Position numbers and translations under genes: made by a program. A DNA stretch of 64,000 nucleotides, taken from positions 12,341 through 76,340 of the forward strand of contig CAZZZL010000015.1 in the NCBI GenBank assembly GCA_964658655.1. Reading direction: 5' to 3'. Under the pieces are notes generated by a model that was not told where the DNA came from, made no database searches, and saw nothing but the letters and a program-made list of their open reading frames with translations. The DNA is from G963692885 sp964658655. Lineage in GTDB: Bacteria; Acidobacteriota; Terriglobia; Terriglobales; Acidobacteriaceae. Positions 35,310 through 45,010 of this stretch are shown piece by piece (within the stretch, counting starts at the first letter, position 1; each line of letters begins with the position of its first letter).

Positions 35310-36143
35310 CTAAAGCAGCCTTAAGTCCGCACGCGCGACTTCAGCCAGTCGCGCAACCTGTGAAAGTGGCCACACCCTGATGTCGTTTCTCTCCATCAGC
35401 TCAACTCCACGCCTGTATTGCTTTCGATTTTCACCATCTTCGCTCACATCACCCACAGCTTCAACGATTGCAGTTAGCTGCAATGTTGCCTGGTCGATCT
35501 TCGTTAATCCCTCAGCGAGAGCTCGCACGGAAAACGCCAGGCTCTTGGCTGCGTTCAAATCGTTGTCCAGCGAAACAGCGTGAAACATCTTGATGACCCC
35601 GTTGGGACGGTAGCCAAAATCTATCTTCAGTGAATCACCCTCGCCCAGATACGGCTCGGCTGCAATCTGGTGACGCATGTACCTCCACACACCCTGTCGT
35701 TCAAAGGCTTTGCGCGTCTCCGCCAATATCGCTGCACGCCCGCTGCGCTTGCTCTCGCGCTCGACCTTATGAATCTCCACGTACAAACGCATCAGCTGAT
35801 CGATCTGCGTCTGAAACGTATCTGCCAGGCAGGCTTTCGGTTCTGTCATTTGCACCACGTTCGAAAGTGAGTCACCCAGCAAACGCAGCAAACCCGGTGA
35901 GGCAATGCGCTCCCGCAACTCACCCTCCAGCGCTTCGAGCATATCGACGTCAGCATGCGGGTCAACGCACCGCACCCTCTTCCAGTCCTGCGTAAACCGC
36001 AGTTCTGTCCTCACGACGCCATCCTGCCCGGGTTCTGCCGCCTCGCGCAGCAGCACGCCGATATTCACGAATTCGTTCTTCACCGGATCCGGCACATACC
36101 GTATCAGCGAGAACTCACAGCGCCGCCGCTCCTCCACGCTCAT
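35310..36143 (-). CDS. DUF3037 family protein, partner of HipA-like kinase
   Basis: 277 residues. The N-terminus EFSLIRYVPDPVKNEFVNIG, followed by VLLRE, is the recognisable DUF3037 signature. The rest is helical with charged stretches (IDQLMRLYVEIHKVERESKRS) and no catalytic motif I recognise. DUF3037 genes are often adjacent to HipA-like kinase genes; here the kinase gene is 54 bases upstream on the same strand. The pair interrupts the terminase-portal block of a phage-derived cluster. A role as cofactor, target or antidote of the kinase is inference. Confidence 0.8.
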   Translation of the reverse strand: MSVEERRRCEFSLIRYVPDPVKNEFVNIGVLLREAAEPGQDGVVRTELRFTQDWKRVRCVDPHADVDMLEALEGELRERIASPGLLRLLGDSLSNVVQMTEPKACLADTFQTQIDQLMRLYVEIHKVERESKRSGRAAILAETRKAFERQGVWRYMRHQIAAEPYLGEGDSLKIDFGYRPNGVIKMFHAVSLDNDLNAAKSLAFSVRALAEGLTKIDQATLQLTAIVEAVGDVSEDGENRKQYRRGVELMERNDIRVWPLSQVARLAEVARADLRLL

Positions 36144-36197
36144 CCCTCCTGCACCCCTCTACCTGTCATCTCTATCGTCCCAATCCTCCACTTCTAC

Positions 36198-37067
36198 TCA
36201 CTGCACTCGCTCACTCCCCATTACCTTTGATTCCGGAAACACCATCATGGCAATCTCTTTCGGCCTCTTACCCCAGTTAGGGAAAGGTTCACGATCAGAC
36301 CTGCGGAAACTCGTAATCAAATCCCTTATCAGCGGCCTGCGCTTCATCAGCTTTTCGATCATCTGCTCTATCTCCCCAGTATCGCCTCCATACCATTCAG
36401 GAGGAACTTCCTCGGCTGTCTGCCAGATCCATCCATCGTCCATCGTTTCGATACGCGTCAACCAGGGCTCGAAGCTCTCCCATCCTGTCACGTGCGCATA
36501 CACTCCGTTGCGCGGGAATACTCCCCTCAGGGTCACATCCTCAAATTTCCACTCCGCCGCATTAAAACAATACCCCTGGTCAATGAACATTGCGGAGTAT
36601 CTCTTCTCCCGGCCCTTGCGCACATACACCGCTTGCCGACCATTGGTATTACAAGTCCACTTATCGATCACCAGCATCCCTGCGAATTCCGCCAGGTTCC
36701 GTATATCCATCAGCAGCGCTTCCGGCAGATAATCAACCACCAGTCCGGGCATCAATCCCCCAACAAATCGCGATCCAAACTGGAGTCCTGCCCGGCACCG
36801 CTCTGATGAATGCTGCAGCTTGATACAAAGCTCCGGGGTCGTCTCCACCATCCACGTAGTCACCTCAACCACAGCGCATTCAGGCACACTCAGTCCAACC
36901 TTCTTGGCGAATCGAGTCGCCAGGAATTCGTTCGCCAACACCCGGGTAGCCTGCGGATTATTCTGGAATTTCACTACATATAATTCTTCGTCCGCACCCA
37001 GCATCAGGTGCCCCTGCGCTCCGCCGCGCATCGCCCGTATATGCTGTGTCGCCAGGACTGTCACCAC
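36198..37067 (-). CDS. HipA-like protein kinase family protein, atypical catalytic loop
   Basis: 289 residues. A glycine-containing loop (RGGAQGHL, 14-21), a candidate ATP-binding Lys33 in YVVKFQNNP, and Glu47 in LANEFLATRF form an N-lobe. The C-lobe has DKWTCNTNGRQAV (135-146) and FIDQGYCF (162-168). In HipA-type kinases the catalytic Asp lies in the loop between N and H/N residues (NxD...N); here that position reads Asn142 and the second Asn is missing. The DFG-like Asp163 remains. It is therefore either a divergent active kinase or a pseudokinase. The family in general phosphorylates protein targets; target and partner here are unknown. Confidence 0.72.
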   Translation of the reverse strand: MVTVLATQHIRAMRGGAQGHLMLGADEELYVVKFQNNPQATRVLANEFLATRFAKKVGLSVPECAVVEVTTWMVETTPELCIKLQHSSERCRAGLQFGSRFVGGLMPGLVVDYLPEALLMDIRNLAEFAGMLVIDKWTCNTNGRQAVYVRKGREKRYSAMFIDQGYCFNAAEWKFEDVTLRGVFPRNGVYAHVTGWESFEPWLTRIETMDDGWIWQTAEEVPPEWYGGDTGEIEQMIEKLMKRRPLIRDLITSFRRSDREPFPNWGKRPKEIAMMVFPESKVMGSERVQ

Positions 37068-37154
37068 TCACCTCTGCTGCCGATACTATCCGTCACTCCC
37101 GATGCTACAGATATTTCTCGCACGCGGCCTGCAACACTGCCAGCAACCCTCGTC

Positions 37155-38642
37155 TCATCTGCCGGCAATCGATGCCCGCACCGCCAGCCCAATCCCCATC
37201 GCCATCAGGCAGTCATCATGCTCCCCTGCAGCGGCTTCCATCCTGCCTGCAGCATCCCGCACAAATGTCCTGCACTCCCGCAGCAGGCGCCGGCTGTTCA
37301 AGACGTCTGCATTCTCAATCAACATCCGCCCCACGCCATCCACCACGGCCACGCGTGAAACAGACGTCGTCAGCCATCCATCCAACCCGCATTGTGCAAA
37401 AATCCTCGCGCCCGCATCCACACTTCGCAGGTAGGCCAGCACTGCGTGACCATGATTATTCCGCTCCACCGCCAGCAATCCATGGTTATATTCGTTTGCC
37501 AGTTCTGACGCTCTTTGCGCAATCTCCAGCAGTCCGATTCTTCCGCAAAACTCCGCACACTGCAGCCCTGTCAATCTTTCGATCACCTCTATCGCACAGT
37601 AATCTCCGTCCATTCCACCACCGGCCGGATCTACAGCGACCACATACTCCTTACCCGGGAGTGGCGGAAAATACACTTCCAGGCAAGAATGCCACCGCCT
37701 TTCCATCGGCTCAGGAGTCTGCGCCATTCTGCGATCAATCGCCTCTACATCAAAAACGCACGCACCACTCGACAGGAAACACTCATCCGCATTTTCCGGA
37801 TACTCCTGCGCGCGCAGCCGCCCGAACTGCTTCTGTATGCCCCGACGGAATGCGATCTGTCCCGCAGACAAGCCATGCTTCTCGACCAGCCTCTGCTCAT
37901 CCTCATCGAGAGTCCCGGCTCCCCCACTGCCCGACACATACTCTGGCTCTGACCACCACGGAAAGAAATGACGCACATAGCCAGTCTCTTCCGCACGCAT
38001 CCACTCTTCGTAAAAACATCCGTATGCGCCGTTGGCAGTCGATTCCAGCACCACTTCTCCTCCCGCAGGCAGCGACGCCCTCAAACCTGCCAGCACATCC
38101 GCCCCGTTTCCCGGCCACCGTGCTACCTCGGAGCAGTGCAGGTTCTGTACCGTCAATCCACGTCCTGCATTTGGATCGCCCGCGGTCTCAACCCTATACT
38201 CGCTATCGATCTTCGGAAACACCAGCGATCGCACATTCGCTCGCGAAGTCTTAAGCGCGCCCTCACGCAGCCGTTCGGGCAGGCCGGCGTAAAAGCGGTG
38301 CACCATCCGGAACAAATCCTCTGCCGCCTCCTGCGTATGCGCCACCTCCAGGGTCAGTGTTCCCGCCTGGGTGATCGTCTTTAGAAAGAAACGCCCCGCG
38401 ATCCACGTACTCAATCCCATCTGCCGCGCCTTCAACACAATGTTTCTCGCACCGCGCCGTCGCTCGAATTCGGTTTGCACTCCATTCGGCCGCAGCGCGG
38501 TGCTCAACCCTTCACGCGTCCGAATCTGCAGCAATGCCTCCGCCAGAAATACTGCCGGCGTCCGCCCTTCCAGCAACTCGAATGGTGTATCCAGCACCAT
38601 CCCGAAAGTCTTCAGCTCTTCGAGCTCGCTGCAAGTCGCCAC
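37155..38642 (-). CDS. Phage terminase large subunit
   Basis: 495 residues. An N-terminal ATPase has Walker-A-like KARQMGLST (71-79), a Walker-B-like LHCSEVARW (168-176) and the coupling motif STANG (201-205). A C-terminal RNase H-like nuclease has Asp338 in VVAVDPAGGGMDGDY, Glu393 in AVERNNHG and an EHDDCLMAMG end motif. The enzyme packages DNA into proheads and cuts it. All expected active-site residues are present, so the gene looks functional. I see no small terminase gene next to it; the sigma-like gene upstream or an unrecognised frame could fill that role. Confidence 0.9.
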   Translation of the reverse strand: MATCSELEELKTFGMVLDTPFELLEGRTPAVFLAEALLQIRTREGLSTALRPNGVQTEFERRRGARNIVLKARQMGLSTWIAGRFFLKTITQAGTLTLEVAHTQEAAEDLFRMVHRFYAGLPERLREGALKTSRANVRSLVFPKIDSEYRVETAGDPNAGRGLTVQNLHCSEVARWPGNGADVLAGLRASLPAGGEVVLESTANGAYGCFYEEWMRAEETGYVRHFFPWWSEPEYVSGSGGAGTLDEDEQRLVEKHGLSAGQIAFRRGIQKQFGRLRAQEYPENADECFLSSGACVFDVEAIDRRMAQTPEPMERRWHSCLEVYFPPLPGKEYVVAVDPAGGGMDGDYCAIEVIERLTGLQCAEFCGRIGLLEIAQRASELANEYNHGLLAVERNNHGHAVLAYLRSVDAGARIFAQCGLDGWLTTSVSRVAVVDGVGRMLIENADVLNSRRLLRECRTFVRDAAGRMEAAAGEHDDCLMAMGIGLAVRASIAGR

Positions 38643-38695
38643 AGATCCCTCCTGACACTTCTCTTCCCCTGACTCCGCTCAAATAGACTCCAACC

Positions 38696-39067
38696 TCACA
38701 ACTTGTATCCAAGCTTTTCCATATCATTTCTGCATCCTGCAATCAGGTCCTGAAAAGCAATGACCGTCGCCTCATCGAGAGAAACATTTAGCCCGCTCGC
38801 GCTAGCCGCCGTGCTCGTCGAATGAACTGCCGCGACCACCAGCCCCAGTGCTGAGAATGCCGCCCGCTCCAACAGCACCGCCTGGCTACCGATTCCGGGA
38901 ACAAGACTCGTAATCGTCTCAACTGTCCCCGCATTCGACGCAGCCTCTGCGCCCACCCTATCCAGAAAGAGGGAAGCTTTCTGCAGATCACCCAGCGCAC
39001 TCGCGAAAAAATGCTCGATCGATGCGAAACCAAAAATGGATTTGCTTGAAGATGCCACTTTTACCAT
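38696..39067 (-). CDS. Uncharacterised phage-cluster protein
   Basis: I start at ATG 39067, preceded by AGAGGAGAG; 123 residues. The protein is mostly helical and Ala/Ser-rich (FASIEHFFASALGDLQKASLF, then LERAAFSALGLVVAAVHS). A weakly hydrophobic centre is not long enough to be a sure membrane span. It lies between the tail-spike-like gene and the terminase. I do not recognise it. A minor virion or accessory role is possible; a holin is not supported. Confidence 0.6.
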   Translation of the reverse strand: MVKVASSSKSIFGFASIEHFFASALGDLQKASLFLDRVGAEAASNAGTVETITSLVPGIGSQAVLLERAAFSALGLVVAAVHSTSTAASASGLNVSLDEATVIAFQDLIAGCRNDMEKLGYKL

Positions 39068-39204
39068 TACACTCTCCTCTTGTTGGGCCTTGCTACTGTT
39101 AGACACTAAATAATCAAACCAATGAAGAAAGGCCCCGCTCACCTGCCAGGGCCTTCATCATTACTTCCTTGAGCCACACACTTTAGCCCCATCCAGCAAA
39201 CACT

Positions 39205-42200
39205 TCACTCATTCGTCTGCATCGGTCCAGTCGCTCGAATAGCCGTCCCATCGTCGTAGAACATCTGCGTACTGCAGCTGTTCGCCGTTGTACTCGGCGT
39301 GCCGCCGCCGAGCACACTACCGCCCCCTACAACACTTCCCCAGTTGAAGGTATAGCCACCTGTCGCGTTCTCACAGATCACGACAAGGAACTGCTGCAGG
39401 GCACCACTGTGTACCCACGAGGCCGCAGTCACGCTTCCCGTGAGGATCAGCTTCTGCACATTCTCGTTTCCAAGAGCGAATGTCGGCGTGGCCGACCACG
39501 TCACCACGTTCGCCGAATTCATCGTATGTGCACCAAAGTCCTTGTAGCTCCCAAATGAATTGGTCGATCGCAGATAATCATTCGTGCCTACAAGTTTCGT
39601 CGTCACATATGTCGGGCGATTCGACACGAACTCCGACTGCATATTCGCAACCGGAACAATGTCGAAATCTTTCGCCCAGGTCATTCCCGTCGTCACCGTC
39701 GAAGTGAATTCGTTGCCGACAAAGAAGCTCGTTGGATCAGCATTCACACTGTGAAATGCGATCGCTGTATTGGTCACCCCGAAAGTCCCGTTCAGCTCAA
39801 AGCGATTATTGGCCCAGTGCGAGTTATAGCTGCGCAGAACAGCTCCATACTGCGTCGGCGTGTCACAGACATTGTCACTCCACCAGTTTCCTTGCGCATT
39901 ATCGTCAAAGCATGTCGTCATCGCGCCGTTTGCGTTGGTATCCCACACATGAAGGTAACCGTAGCGTGAGCCGCCAACGTCATCCCTCACTCCCTCCGCG
40001 TAACCCTTCACATATCCCTGCAGATACTTCGAATCCGTCGCATTGTCTGTCCATATCCCATAGCTGCCCGCAGGAATCGCGCTACCGGATCGATAACACC
40101 AGAACTCCACCGCATCCAGTGAGTTGGACCCCGTATACCCATCAGCCGTATCGCCATTCTGCATGCAATAGCTCGTCGCATTCAGCATCCGCAGGTTCAG
40201 GATTCGCCCCCGCTGCTGCCTCTTGAGCCACAACGCCCTCTGCGCCGTATTGTTCGCATCGAGTGTTCCGCCGCCTCCAATCACCTGGTCCTGCCACGGT
40301 CCGGTCGCTCCCGCAATCACCACGGCCGTCATCGTCGATCCACTTTTTGCCTGCAGCACCCCGCCCGTCTCCACATACAGCGACCCAGTAGTCGCCAGGT
40401 TTACCGAACACGATGTCTGAAACGTCAGCGCCGGCACATACAGCACCCCGCCCGCTGCTGCTGCAGCCGCATTCGTCATTGCCGTGCAGTTATCTGTCAC
40501 CCCGTCGCCCACCGCCCCGTAATAGCGCACGTCCACGCGCGGGCCACCCTCAACCAGGCTCGCCAGCTTACTCGTACCTGACGCAGTTACGTTACCCAGA
40601 GCGTCGATCACAGCCTGGCCCGCGCTACCGAGACTTATCCCGGCACTAAAGGTTTGCGACGACCCGAACGTATTCGTCTGGTTCACCTGCGCCAGGTTCG
40701 ACGTACTGCTCACAATCGCTCCGCCATTCACAATCAGGCTGCCCGCATTCACCGCACCCGGCGTCGTGATGTCCGCTGTATGATTTGCACTCGGCACCAC
40801 CCCCGCATTCAGCACCGCCTGCCCGCTATCTGTCATCCCCGTGTAGCCCACCGTCCCCGCGTTGCCGATATACCCCAACGCCAGCGTTGACCCGCTCGGT
40901 ACAACTGTCCGATACACCTTCTGCCACGTAAGCCCGGTTCCTCCCGCCGCCGGACAGAACACAACATTATTATTTGTTGCACTCAGCACAGCATTCCCCG
41001 TCGAGGTCACACCTGCCGGCGTTGGCAGTGTCTCCCCTCCCTGAAAATTTACCTGCGTGCACACATAGGAATAGCTCGACGTACCGGCAGTTCCGTTTTG
41101 CCCAACCCCAGCAGCTTGTGTCGGATTAGCTGTCTGCAAAAGGCTCAACGAACCATGCCCTTCAATCTGCCACGGAGATACCTGCGCGCAATCCATCTGC
41201 CATGCCATTTCGTAATCGCCTTGCAGCGTAAAACCGGTCACACCATTCCCCGCCAGCGGCGTAAATGGATAGCCGCTGCACGTGCGCAACGCATACCCAC
41301 TGCCCGGCAGCAGAGTCGTAAAGCCGTCATTCGACATCACGCGAATTCGCTGCCCAGGCACGCCGCCCGTAAAATTTCCAATCTGCTGCCCTGCACTGCT
41401 GCCCTGCAGAAATACATTGTGCAGACCGGCCACATTCTGTCCCAGCACACCTGTGAACGGACTCAGCGATTGCTTGAAATCATTATCGGCAAATGAGAAT
41501 GAACTCGAGTAGCCTCCTGGCGTCGAATAACTCTGCGCGAAGTTTCCATTCCACACATTCGGCGTCCCGCTCCCGCTTGTCCTGCCATCGCTGATGTCGA
41601 AAGCCAACGGCGATGCGTCGACCACCGAGTTGCCCGTCCACACATTTCCGCCGAGCACGTTCTGTCCACTGCCTGTCTCGTAAATACCCACCCAGCTGCC
41701 CGGCGCCACCACCTGGTCATTGCCATCATGCAGCGCCATGTTTCCCACCCAGATACTGTTATTTGAAGCATCTTCGATCCCGTTGCCGGCATTCAGGTCC
41801 GCCCGGTTCATATACCAGCGGTTAAACTGGCCGCCACTCCAGATTCCCTCATCTGACAACTCGCCAATATTGGATTCGTACCAGTTATTGATCCCATTCC
41901 ATCCGTTTACGATTGCCTTCGACGGCAGCGTCGCATCCACCACCGTTTTCGTGCCATTCGTCGACACCGAACCAGTCGATATCTCCGAATACTCCATGTA
42001 CCCATCCGTCCCGTTCAACACTACGCAACCCATCGGACTTACCGGCGGCACAATCGACCCTCCCACCGGTGGATAGGCTGGCAGTTGTCGCAGCGCTTTC
42101 GTGTTCACTTCCTGCAGGCAGCTCGAACCCTGCACGTGGTTCACATACAACACCTCGCCGCCTTCCCAATCCAGAAAGCCGTCGCCGAAGTTCACCCCTG

Positions 42201-44331
42201 TCACCCGTTCCACATCCACCTGGTATCCGGCGGGAATCCAGATCCCCTTGTCCATCAGGTTGCCGGCCGCACCGGCGTTGATCGCTTCGTTCGCACCTGC
42301 ATTGACCACCGAGATAAAATTCGCTCCCGGCTGATACGCATTCACCGCCCATGTACCGTTCAACGTCGCATCACTTGAACCGCTGATCGTGATCGATGTT
42401 CCCGGGCCGCCCGCCCATCCATAAATCGGTCCCGCCATCTGCAGTGCCAGCGTGTTGCTTGTCCTCACGCCGCTCAAAATCATTCTCACCACTCCATTAG
42501 GGTCAGTCGCACTTCCACCGGCGATCGCTCCGTTTGCCGGATATGCCGTCCCTCCCGTCGTCGATCCGTTAGCCCCTGTATTCGCATAGGTAAACGCGGT
42601 CGGATAATTCGCACCGCCTCCTGCGAATCCTCCCAGTGACGTCACCACAAAGCTTCCGTTGTAGCTCGCATCCGCAGCGCCGCTCACCGTCACCTTGGTG
42701 CCCGTCGCAAAGGCGGTGTAGCCATTATTCGGTAGAGGCGCAGTACTCACGCAGGTCACTACATTCCCGTTGCGCGCGCACTGTCCCAGTGGGGCTGTCT
42801 CGCTGTACGTAAAGCTGTTGCCGTTGCTCGTGACTCCGGCCTGCGTTACTGTCGAAACTGCAGCAACGGTGTACAGTCCGTTGTACGTCGTATCCGGAAC
42901 AACCCCGTTCAGGTTGATTGTTGAACCCGCCGCTACTACTGCCGGCACAGCGGTATTCGAAGTTACCGTCACTATTCCTGAAACCCGCGTAACCGAGGTC
43001 GCACTCACAACAATGCTCTGACCCTGTCCAAAGATGTCGATGTCGTGAATGCCCACATTTGAAGCTCCTGGCGCAACCGTGATCACCGGCTGACCGATCC
43101 GCCATGTGCCCAAACCCGCGCTGCCCAGGCGTGAGCCGTAATGCCCATTCAACGACACATTGGAATACAGCGTCACATTGCCGCGGCAATTCGCATCCGG
43201 CAACTGCACCTGCGCGCTTGTTCGGCCACCCTGTTGTGCCGAAGCACTCGCTGAATTGATGGCAGACTGTATCGCCAGCGTGTCATCCACGTTTCCATTG
43301 CATGTCGCACCATAGGCCCGCACATCAAATACATCAGTATGCGCAACCCGTTGATCCACCACTCCTGCCGCACATGCATTCGAAAATTCAGGACTCACAA
43401 TCGACGCCGCGACCGTGTTGGGAATCACCACCATCTCGACCGGCGACGCCGCACATGCTGCCGTCACTGCCGCCTGTACAGACGCATACTGGTCCGCATA
43501 CAACACATGGTTGATAATCGGTGCTGCCAGTGAAGCAGCCGCCAGCGCCCCTTCCACCGCCTGCGCATTCGGCGTGTTCGCATGGATCGCATTTAAATCA
43601 CTTCCGCCACCTATCGACACCGCGCTGATCTGCGTATCGACGTAGTGTTTTGTCGTTGCCTGCGAAGCCGCCGTAGGATCAGCACTCAACACCAGCGGCC
43701 CTGTCATCAAGCCCCCAATCAGTGGCACAAATGTCTGGCTTAGCGCTGCGATCGATCCATCGACATACTGCTTCGACGCTGTCGACACGGCGACCGCCGC
43801 CGGTATCAGCTGCGTCCGGATGCCCGCAATCGTTGTCTGCGCCACCGCTGGTACCAGCCAGAATTCCTTACTCACCGAACCACTCAGTAAGTGATAAACG
43901 GCCGTGTAGTAAGTGCCCGCCGGAATCGCTCCGGCGTTCGGCGTCAGGTTCAGCGACAACAGGCCATCCGCCCCGATGGTCGCCGTCAGGTTCCCCGCAG
44001 CCACCGTTCCGTTAGCTGCAGTCGAAAAAGAAGTCCAGCTCACCAGGACAGTGCCGCTTGCAACCGAGCCATCTGCGTTATAGATCGTGTCCTGGATTGT
44101 TGTCGTCGTGATCTGTGCCCGGCAAGTGGCAGAAAGAAACGTACACATCAGGAGCGAAGCCACGCAAAATATTCTGTAGGCATCACGTCCCGCATCCCCG
44201 CACCGTGAGGACAGTTGCTTAATTGCAAGCCACACTGTCGCGCGGCCTCTCTGTTCGCGGATAATCCCGCCATCACGTGGCACAAACTGTGCTGCCGCTC
44301 TCAACGTCTCTGCCAGGCGCGCTCTTATCAT
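39205..44331 (-). CDS. Giant two-beta-helix, tail-spike-like protein with Sec-like export segment
   Basis: The frame is open to 44481, but the preceding gene stop (44337) favours ATG 44331; 1708 residues. After a basic N-terminus comes a hydrophobic stretch (RIFCVASLLMCTFLSA) with a possible signal-peptidase site near CRAQ. Next is a phage-tail-fibre-like repeat (FVPLIGGLMTGPLVLSAD, ATTKHYVDTQI). Two pectate-lyase-superfamily right-handed beta-helix starts follow: VFDVRAYGATCNGNVDDT and VDVRYYGAVGDGVTDN. The remainder is Gly/Ser/Thr/Asn-rich helix repeats. It could be a spike that cuts or binds host glycans, or an exported adhesin. A secretion signal on a virion protein would be unusual. Confidence 0.75.
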   Translation of the reverse strand: MIRARLAETLRAAAQFVPRDGGIIREQRGRATVWLAIKQLSSRCGDAGRDAYRIFCVASLLMCTFLSATCRAQITTTTIQDTIYNADGSVASGTVLVSWTSFSTAANGTVAAGNLTATIGADGLLSLNLTPNAGAIPAGTYYTAVYHLLSGSVSKEFWLVPAVAQTTIAGIRTQLIPAAVAVSTASKQYVDGSIAALSQTFVPLIGGLMTGPLVLSADPTAASQATTKHYVDTQISAVSIGGGSDLNAIHANTPNAQAVEGALAAASLAAPIINHVLYADQYASVQAAVTAACAASPVEMVVIPNTVAASIVSPEFSNACAAGVVDQRVAHTDVFDVRAYGATCNGNVDDTLAIQSAINSASASAQQGGRTSAQVQLPDANCRGNVTLYSNVSLNGHYGSRLGSAGLGTWRIGQPVITVAPGASNVGIHDIDIFGQGQSIVVSATSVTRVSGIVTVTSNTAVPAVVAAGSTINLNGVVPDTTYNGLYTVAAVSTVTQAGVTSNGNSFTYSETAPLGQCARNGNVVTCVSTAPLPNNGYTAFATGTKVTVSGAADASYNGSFVVTSLGGFAGGGANYPTAFTYANTGANGSTTGGTAYPANGAIAGGSATDPNGVVRMILSGVRTSNTLALQMAGPIYGWAGGPGTSITISGSSDATLNGTWAVNAYQPGANFISVVNAGANEAINAGAAGNLMDKGIWIPAGYQVDVERVTGVNFGDGFLDWEGGEVLYVNHVQGSSCLQEVNTKALRQLPAYPPVGGSIVPPVSPMGCVVLNGTDGYMEYSEISTGSVSTNGTKTVVDATLPSKAIVNGWNGINNWYESNIGELSDEGIWSGGQFNRWYMNRADLNAGNGIEDASNNSIWVGNMALHDGNDQVVAPGSWVGIYETGSGQNVLGGNVWTGNSVVDASPLAFDISDGRTSGSGTPNVWNGNFAQSYSTPGGYSSSFSFADNDFKQSLSPFTGVLGQNVAGLHNVFLQGSSAGQQIGNFTGGVPGQRIRVMSNDGFTTLLPGSGYALRTCSGYPFTPLAGNGVTGFTLQGDYEMAWQMDCAQVSPWQIEGHGSLSLLQTANPTQAAGVGQNGTAGTSSYSYVCTQVNFQGGETLPTPAGVTSTGNAVLSATNNNVVFCPAAGGTGLTWQKVYRTVVPSGSTLALGYIGNAGTVGYTGMTDSGQAVLNAGVVPSANHTADITTPGAVNAGSLIVNGGAIVSSTSNLAQVNQTNTFGSSQTFSAGISLGSAGQAVIDALGNVTASGTSKLASLVEGGPRVDVRYYGAVGDGVTDNCTAMTNAAAAAAGGVLYVPALTFQTSCSVNLATTGSLYVETGGVLQAKSGSTMTAVVIAGATGPWQDQVIGGGGTLDANNTAQRALWLKRQQRGRILNLRMLNATSYCMQNGDTADGYTGSNSLDAVEFWCYRSGSAIPAGSYGIWTDNATDSKYLQGYVKGYAEGVRDDVGGSRYGYLHVWDTNANGAMTTCFDDNAQGNWWSDNVCDTPTQYGAVLRSYNSHWANNRFELNGTFGVTNTAIAFHSVNADPTSFFVGNEFTSTVTTGMTWAKDFDIVPVANMQSEFVSNRPTYVTTKLVGTNDYLRSTNSFGSYKDFGAHTMNSANVVTWSATPTFALGNENVQKLILTGSVTAASWVHSGALQQFLVVICENATGGYTFNWGSVVGGGSVLGGGTPSTTANSCSTQMFYDDGTAIRATGPMQTNE

Positions 44332-44336
44332 TCGAA

Positions 44337-44816
44337 TCACTTCTGCTTTCCTGTTGGCTTTGCCGGCTGCTTCTTTAACGCATCCTTCTTGTGAATCTCG
44401 TCCATCAGCAACTTGCCCAGCGATGGTGGCCGCCGCTTGGGCTTCATCGTCGCGTCTTCGTGAAGCTTGCCAAGCTCCCACAACAATCGCAGCGGCGCTG
44501 TTCCTCCGCCTTTCGCAGACTCGATCATGTTGGTTGTTATCTCACTGAGTTGCTTGAGCAGTTCGGTCTTGATGAAGTGCTGCCCGTCCTTGACCGGTAT
44601 CCCCGGCTTCAGCAGACTGGAAACCTTGAGCTCGATCGGGGCGACGCTCCCAACCGTTGCAGGCGTCTTCACGATGCTCACCCGCTTGCTCCCGGCTTTC
44701 TTTTTCGCTATGGCACACACTTCCTGCAAAACCCCGCCCACCGCTGATTCTCGAAAAAACATTTGCCCCATCGCTGACCGCCAAACGAAAAGGGGACGCC
44801 ATCGGCGCCCCCTCAT
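44337..44816 (-). CDS. Uncharacterised basic protein, first gene of the structural operon
   Basis: Up to 159 residues; the true start could be at 44771. The C-terminal half is rich in Lys/Pro (KPKRRPPSLGKLLMDEIHKKD, KKQPAKPTGKQK). The middle is helical (HFIKTELLKQLSEITTNM). It ends 5 bases before the start of the beta-helix gene. The leader upstream is AT-rich and preceded by a terminator, so this is probably the first gene of the late transcript. No family recognised; a small-terminase-like or DNA-binding role is speculation. Confidence 0.55.
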   Translation of the reverse strand: MRGRRWRPLFVWRSAMGQMFFRESAVGGVLQEVCAIAKKKAGSKRVSIVKTPATVGSVAPIELKVSSLLKPGIPVKDGQHFIKTELLKQLSEITTNMIESAKGGGTAPLRLLWELGKLHEDATMKPKRRPPSLGKLLMDEIHKKDALKKQPAKPTGKQK

Positions 44817-45009
44817 CTGGTTTCTTTACTCTTAAGTTCAGAATATCAACTTAGTAATAATCACTCGGCATTTTCAGAAGTTCGTCTAAGTACATAAATA
44901 TCATCCATTTAGGCTGTTCTCAGTTTAACTCGCTTGTAATGCTTTCGATGCAAACCATTTGGCAACCGGAATATCTACCTTTACCTTTGCATCGAGCCCA
45001 TTTAACTGC
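44817..45009 (-). promoter_or_regulatory. AT-rich intergenic region, probable late promoter
   Basis: This 193-base stretch is markedly more AT-rich than its surroundings. It lies downstream of a minus-strand terminator and upstream of the long leftward operon, so a promoter must be here or the operon depends on read-through. Candidate boxes such as TTAAAC and GATATT are visible, but none has good spacing. Confidence 0.45.
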
Positions 45010-45010
45010 A

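Noticed and set aside
37046..38254. 402-residue plus-strand frame, Pro/His/Ser-rich
   Set aside because: Opposite-strand shadow of the terminase, whose active-site motifs are intact.
38696..39067. Holin call for the small protein
   Set aside because: Hydrophobic stretch too short and interrupted; no charged C-terminus typical of holins.
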